Source of the DNA: Parasphingorhabdus litoris DSM 22379
Lineage (GTDB): Bacteria; Pseudomonadota; Alphaproteobacteria; Sphingomonadales; Sphingomonadaceae
NCBI RefSeq assembly: GCF_020906275.1
Contig: NZ_CP086727.1
Span: 3,403,001-3,467,000 of the forward strand
Direction: 5' to 3'
DNA: 64,000 bases
The notes under the pieces were generated by a model. That model did not search any database. It worked only from the letters and a program-made list of their open reading frames with translations, and was not told where the DNA came from. Made by a program: the position numbers and the translations under genes. Shown one piece after another: positions 60,237 through 64,000 of the stretch (the first letter of the stretch is position 1; the number at the start of each line of letters is the position of its first letter).

Positions 60237-60863
60237 GGATTGTTGTTTTGGTAGGTCTGACAGCGCTTTTTGAAACGCCGGGCGTGACGCCAGTCGATTG
60301 AAATAGGCTCCAACGGTTTCAGAAAACTTTGTGCCAGTACAAGCTTGAGCAAAAAACAAGGTGTATCCCAATGAAATATCCGCTGCACTAAAGCCGCTTT
60401 CCAAAAGATACTCCCGGTCTTTCAATTGAATTTCCAGCATTTCGAGCGCTTTTGTGATTTGAAAGCGGCAATAGGTATCAAACTGTTCCGAGACCTTATA
60501 CGGGTCTTTTCCGTACGTTTGGCCAAAACTCACAGAGATGTAGTTAGCCATGCCGCTTTCCGCCATATGCAACCACTGCAGATAAGTCGCATATTCAGGA
60601 TTTTCCGACGAAACGCTCAGTGAGCTTGGACCGTGACGATGCAGCAAATATTCCATGATTGCTGTTGATTCTATAACTAACTCTCCATCATCATACAGCG
60701 CTGGAACTTTTCCCATTGGATTGATGGACCGATATTGATCTGATGCAAAATATGCACCATTATATTCCATGCTCTTCAACTCATAAGGTAATCCCATTTC
60801 CTCAAGTAACCAAAGCGCGCGGATTGATCTTGTGCCTGGCGAATGAAAAAGTTTTAGAGTCAT
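60231..60863 (-). CDS. Glutathione S-transferase family protein
   Basis: 210 residues. N-terminal thioredoxin-like domain (LKLFHSPGTRSIRALWLLEEMGLPYEL, NPMGKVPALYDDGELVIESTAIMEYL, with cis-Pro and the glutathione-binding E-S) and a helical C-terminal domain. The N-terminal Ser-Pro...Ser suggests a Ser- or Cys-less catalytic type. GGAGA lies 7 nt before ATG 60863. Stands alone. Substrate unknown; detoxification or dehalogenation are typical. Confidence 0.9.
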   Translation of the reverse strand: MTLKLFHSPGTRSIRALWLLEEMGLPYELKSMEYNGAYFASDQYRSINPMGKVPALYDDGELVIESTAIMEYLLHRHGPSSLSVSSENPEYATYLQWLHMAESGMANYISVSFGQTYGKDPYKVSEQFDTYCRFQITKALEMLEIQLKDREYLLESGFSAADISLGYTLFFAQACTGTKFSETVGAYFNRLASRPAFQKALSDLPKQQSF

Positions 60864-61058
60864 TATATTCTCCGATAATAAAAACTTGAGAGCGATGATT
60901 TAGTGTCACAACACTGGGCTGTCGAATTTCAGATTGATTTGCAATGACCGCTTTTGCGTCCTTGGCAGTCATGTCTGCTTCATCCCGATACCGTGCGACA
61001 CACTGTGGAACGGCCTTTCCGGAAATTTCTCTCCTAACGGAGGACTCGCCCCACGCGG

Positions 61059-61964
61059 CTAATCTGCCGCTATCGGCAATTCTAGACGTTTCGCCCCGGC
61101 ACTGACATATTCCGTATCAGCTTTTGGCTCGAGTGATTCTCGAACATCACGATAGTCAGCGGTCCATAGAACCGGCCAATCAGGCAGAAATGTCTTGTGT
61201 GAATAATAGCCCAGCATATGCTGCACCCGCGGTGAGAAGTTCCGTGCCACTTCCCATGGTATGGTAATAGGATGCGCTTCTTCCGGCGTGAGTTGCGCTA
61301 GAATGTAGCTCATCTGTATACCAAAACGCCATTTGTCATTAGAAATATTGGCGCCTGCGCCATGAATGGCCTTTCCCGTATAAAGCAGCGCTGATCCGGC
61401 AGGCATGACTGCTTGCACCACCTGCTTTTCATCCGCTTCTACCGAAAAGTCCTCCCAAAGATGGCTGCCGGGAACAACGCGGGTCGCCCCATTTTCTTCT
61501 GTAAAATCAGTGATCGCGAGCATGATGCTCAGCGTACCTTCGGGGCCATCTTTACCCAGATTGTGGACCACTGGCCAATTGCCAACGTCCCGGTGCAACA
61601 TTTGTTCGGTTGAACCAGGGCCGATAATCATCGCCTGACCAGTGTTCAGCCAATAATCATTTGCAAACGATTGTTCAGCCCATTGGTGCAGGAGATCATT
61701 ATCGATCAGATTGGCAAATGATGGGGCCTTGGTTGCTAGTCCTGCAAATCTTTTGGTCTGTGCACCGCAAAACATCTGTTTGATCGCGCCGCCGGACATT
61801 CCGGGCTCAAAACCATCCGCATGCGGTTTAAGTTCAGAAACCAAGGTACTAAGAAGCTCATTCCCAATGAAGTTTTCAACGATAATCGCTCCGTCTTCAT
61901 TGATCGCAGCAATAATATTTTCTGCCGTATCGCTGCTGTCGAAATGTCTAAGTTGCGCTGTCAT
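61059..61964 (-). CDS. Phytanoyl-CoA dioxygenase-family Fe(II)/2-oxoglutarate oxygenase
   Basis: 301 residues. The facial triad is visible as H-x-D in MLHRDVGNWP and a distal His in GKAIHGAGANIS, followed by WRFGIQMSY where the 2-oxoglutarate-binding Arg lies. Such enzymes hydroxylate varied small molecules or lipids. AAAGGAGAAGG lies just before ATG 61964. It follows the reductase gene by 23 bp on the same strand, and the SDR gene before that by 47 bp, so the three probably act in one catabolic pathway. Confidence 0.87.
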   Translation of the reverse strand: MTAQLRHFDSSDTAENIIAAINEDGAIIVENFIGNELLSTLVSELKPHADGFEPGMSGGAIKQMFCGAQTKRFAGLATKAPSFANLIDNDLLHQWAEQSFANDYWLNTGQAMIIGPGSTEQMLHRDVGNWPVVHNLGKDGPEGTLSIMLAITDFTEENGATRVVPGSHLWEDFSVEADEKQVVQAVMPAGSALLYTGKAIHGAGANISNDKWRFGIQMSYILAQLTPEEAHPITIPWEVARNFSPRVQHMLGYYSHKTFLPDWPVLWTADYRDVRESLEPKADTEYVSAGAKRLELPIAAD

Positions 61965-61987
61965 TATGTCCTTCTCCTTTTATATAC

Positions 61988-63172
61988 TCAGCTATTGGTT
62001 GAAACTTCTGTCTCGAATTTCAGCACGCCGGTATCACCAAGCCGATCGACCAGTTTTTCACCTAGGCCAGTCGCCGGAGTCCAGAAACCGCCAGCAGTTT
62101 CGACATCGTCTTTCAGTAAGCACAGGGCTGCTTGAGAAATCATTTTCGACGTACAGCCATAGCCAGGGTCCTGAAATCCGCTGACGCGCACAAGTCCGTA
62201 CTGATCGGCGCTGTTTGTGCCGTGATAAGCGATGGTAAAATGACCGGCCTCACGCTCCTCAGGAGATGGTCCTTCGCCCGGTTGTGGCGGACCGCCTTCT
62301 GGATTCAGCATCGCACCCGGATCGGCCATTTGCGTGGCCAGCTCTTTGCCTTCGTCGCCGGGGCCGGTCATCGTCATTTCATCATAGCCGAAATCTGTTC
62401 CGTAACGGTGGCTCTGCAGAAAGTTCGACCGATGCACTGTCTTGGTGTTGATCGCCGCCATAATGAACGGCGCGGCCCAGCTGTTCAGATCCTCATCAAA
62501 TTTCACTGAGTCGCCATCGGGCTGCTCCGGACCCGCAAATCCCGGCGCAAGAGCATAGGGACTGCCGATGAGTTCAGCCACAGCTGGGTCCTGGGCGGCC
62601 ACGCCCATTTCAGCCATGATGCTGGCGACGGTACCACCAGATGCCACCCCTTGCATGGCTTCAACACGACCCTTTACGCGAGTGAAAGGCTGTTTCTGAT
62701 GTTTTGCAGCAAGATTTTGCAGATGCAAGATGCCCAAGTCGGATGGTATGGAATCGAAACCGGAGCTGTTTATGATACGTGCGCCGGAAGCTTTTGCTGT
62801 CGCATCATATTTGTCGATCATCGCGCGGATCCAATTGGATTCACCGCACAAATCAAGATAGTCTGTGCCTTCCTCGGCGCAGGCGGCGATCAGATTTTCG
62901 CCATAATGCTGATAAGGTCCTGCCGCTGCTATGACCACTTGCGCCCGACGAGCGAGCTCGGTCAGTGCCGATTTGTCGCTGGCGTCAGCAACGATGGTTT
63001 CAGTATCCTCGGACAGGCCAAGATCGGACTTCACCTTTGTCAATTTGTCACCATTGCGACCAGCAATGGCAACTTTCACACCATCCTGCTGGCCGAGATA
63101 CTCGGCAATGAGCTGTCCGGTGAAGCCCGTGGCGCCAAAAACGGCGATATCGATATCTTTTACGGTTGTCAT
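61988..63172 (-). CDS. Saccharopine dehydrogenase-like / trans-acting enoyl reductase-like protein
   Basis: 394 residues. N-terminal Rossmann motif IAVFGATGFTGQLIAEYLGQQ, then VIAAAGPYQHYGENLIAACAEEGTDYLDLCGE, the family core of saccharopine dehydrogenase-like oxidoreductases that includes mycobacterial trans-acting enoyl reductases. A Pro/Glu/Gly-rich loop lies near residue 300 (PEGGPPQPGEGPSPEE). Probably NAD(P)-dependent reduction of a lipid or isoprenoid-type intermediate. Second gene of the SDR-reductase-dioxygenase operon. Confidence 0.85.
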   Translation of the reverse strand: MTTVKDIDIAVFGATGFTGQLIAEYLGQQDGVKVAIAGRNGDKLTKVKSDLGLSEDTETIVADASDKSALTELARRAQVVIAAAGPYQHYGENLIAACAEEGTDYLDLCGESNWIRAMIDKYDATAKASGARIINSSGFDSIPSDLGILHLQNLAAKHQKQPFTRVKGRVEAMQGVASGGTVASIMAEMGVAAQDPAVAELIGSPYALAPGFAGPEQPDGDSVKFDEDLNSWAAPFIMAAINTKTVHRSNFLQSHRYGTDFGYDEMTMTGPGDEGKELATQMADPGAMLNPEGGPPQPGEGPSPEEREAGHFTIAYHGTNSADQYGLVRVSGFQDPGYGCTSKMISQAALCLLKDDVETAGGFWTPATGLGEKLVDRLGDTGVLKFETEVSTNS

Positions 63173-63219
63173 ATTATCATTCTCTCATGTGTAGTTGCGA
63201 AAAAAGTGCCAGGGTTTGT

Positions 63220-64000
63220 TTATGCATCGGCTACCAAACGCGCAGCGATAGCAGGCAGATTGGGTTGGCCGGTATGGGCGGTTAAGCCTCCGTCGGCTGT
63301 CACAATGGAACCTGTCATATAGGATGCATCATCTGAGGCCAGAAAAGCGGCAATAGCGGCAATTTCCTCCGGCTCGCCCCAACGGCCCATTGGCACGACG
63401 TCGCACCACGCTTGATCCGCCGCAGGGACCGATTTGGCTTGAGCGATGATGGCTGTGGAAATGGGACCGGGAGAAATTGCATTCACACGAATATTCTCGC
63501 GCGCATGATCGATAGCCAGGGCGCGGGTGTAGTTGATCACGCCGCCCTTGGCCGCATTATAGGCAGTAAAGGCATAATCGGCGCCGCTTCCTGAAATCGA
63601 AGCCGTGTTCACAATGGCACCGCCGCCAACCGCTCGCATATACGGAATGGCTGCTTTGCAACCGAAGAAAACAGCGTCGAGATCGATGGCAATGACACGC
63701 CGCCAATCCTCAACAGACAAATCCGGAGTCAGACCGAAGCATCCAATACCTGCATTGTTGAACAGGACATCGAGCCTGCCGAATGCTTCCACAGCGGTGC
63801 CCATTAGCACTTCGACCTGATCATATTCGGCAACATTCGTCTTCTGAAACAGTGCGCGCTCGCCTAGTTCATTGGCCAGCGCCGTTCCCAGTTCATCATT
63901 CAGATCGGCGATAACAACAGCAGCACCTTCGGCATGAAAGCGCCGCGCGCTCGCCGCTCCGATCCCGGACGCTCCGCCGGTTATCACCACAGATTTAGCT
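63220..64000 (-). CDS. SDR-family oxidoreductase, 5' end beyond the window
   Basis: The frame runs off the right edge: codons upstream of the GTG at 63990 remain open (AKS before VVITGG), so the true start lies outside. Visible are the cofactor loop TGGASGIG, NNAG, and the Ser-Tyr-Lys triad (TASISGSGADYAFTAYNAAKGG); the C-terminus is complete with ASDDASYMTGSIVTADGG. This is a classical SDR of about 260 residues. First known gene of the three-gene operon leading to the dioxygenase. Confidence 0.9.
   Translation of the reverse strand, partial: AKSVVITGGASGIGAASARRFHAEGAAVVIADLNDELGTALANELGERALFQKTNVAEYDQVEVLMGTAVEAFGRLDVLFNNAGIGCFGLTPDLSVEDWRRVIAIDLDAVFFGCKAAIPYMRAVGGGAIVNTASISGSGADYAFTAYNAAKGGVINYTRALAIDHARENIRVNAISPGPISTAIIAQAKSVPAADQAWCDVVPMGRWGEPEEIAAIAAFLASDDASYMTGSIVTADGGLTAHTGQPNLPAIAARLVADA

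Noticed and set aside
60104..60301. 65-codon frame between the Lrp and GST genes
   Set aside because: It lies in the dispersed repeat and overlaps the GST gene; the peptide has the low-complexity basic look of translated repeat.

Overview
The window looks like chromosome of a marine or freshwater alphaproteobacterium of the Sphingomonadales (Sphingorhabdus/Parasphingorhabdus-like). This is an inference from protein style: two TonB-dependent receptors, TPR-sulfotransferase, PhoD, WS/DGAT, CC_3452-like protein and moderate GC. No rRNA, tRNA, CRISPR array or intact integrase was seen.

Layout. 115-1710: Tat-exported PhoD phosphatase. 1799-6979: a glucosylglycerate cluster with synthase, phosphatase, GH13_18 phosphorylase and glycerate kinase, which together close a make-and-break cycle for this compatible solute. 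7129-10177: MaoC hydratase, SDR and a WS/DGAT acyltransferase with a histone-like tail. 10273-30713: one long minus-strand operon encoding a 4803-residue LEPR/DUF4347 tandem-repeat surface protein, then TolC, two HlyD-type adaptors (one with a GAF-like cytoplasmic domain) and an M50-peptidase/HlyD fusion, but no ABC ATPase. This is the best candidate here for an undescribed export system. 31300-35601: a Fur-box-preceded siderophore receptor, small membrane protein and PepSY membrane reductase.

35602-36490 is non-coding and AT-rich, with a possible Cys-rich secreted peptide. 36491-40118: a TIR-TM-TPR protein, an unknown protein and a TPR/SLOG-like/degenerate-cyclase protein, facing a Crp/Fnr regulator. 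41053-44798 is an AT-rich accessory island: a putative outer-membrane protein, a lysozyme-like fragment, an unknown protein, an AlpA/excisionase-like HTH protein missed by length cut-offs, and an HTH replication-type protein. It is probably the remains of an integrated element.

45160-50089 appears to be a MarR regulon. Four copies of a TATGCG-n3-CGCATA-type palindrome sit in front of an NTF2-like gene and between marR and a divergent secreted-protein gene; GNAT, Ogt, PEP-mutase-like and MFS genes lie between them. 50119-55391: gamma-carbonic anhydrase, TonB receptor and divergent TPR-sulfotransferase. 55388-59975: an overlapping operon of NCS1 permease, HyuA-like hydantoinase/oxoprolinase and DUF917, with a divergent Lrp/AsnC regulator. 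60231-64000: GST, phytanoyl-CoA-dioxygenase-like, saccharopine-dehydrogenase-like reductase and an SDR cut by the window end. A dispersed intergenic repeat with a covarying hairpin occurs near 44.9, 50.9 and 60.1 kb.
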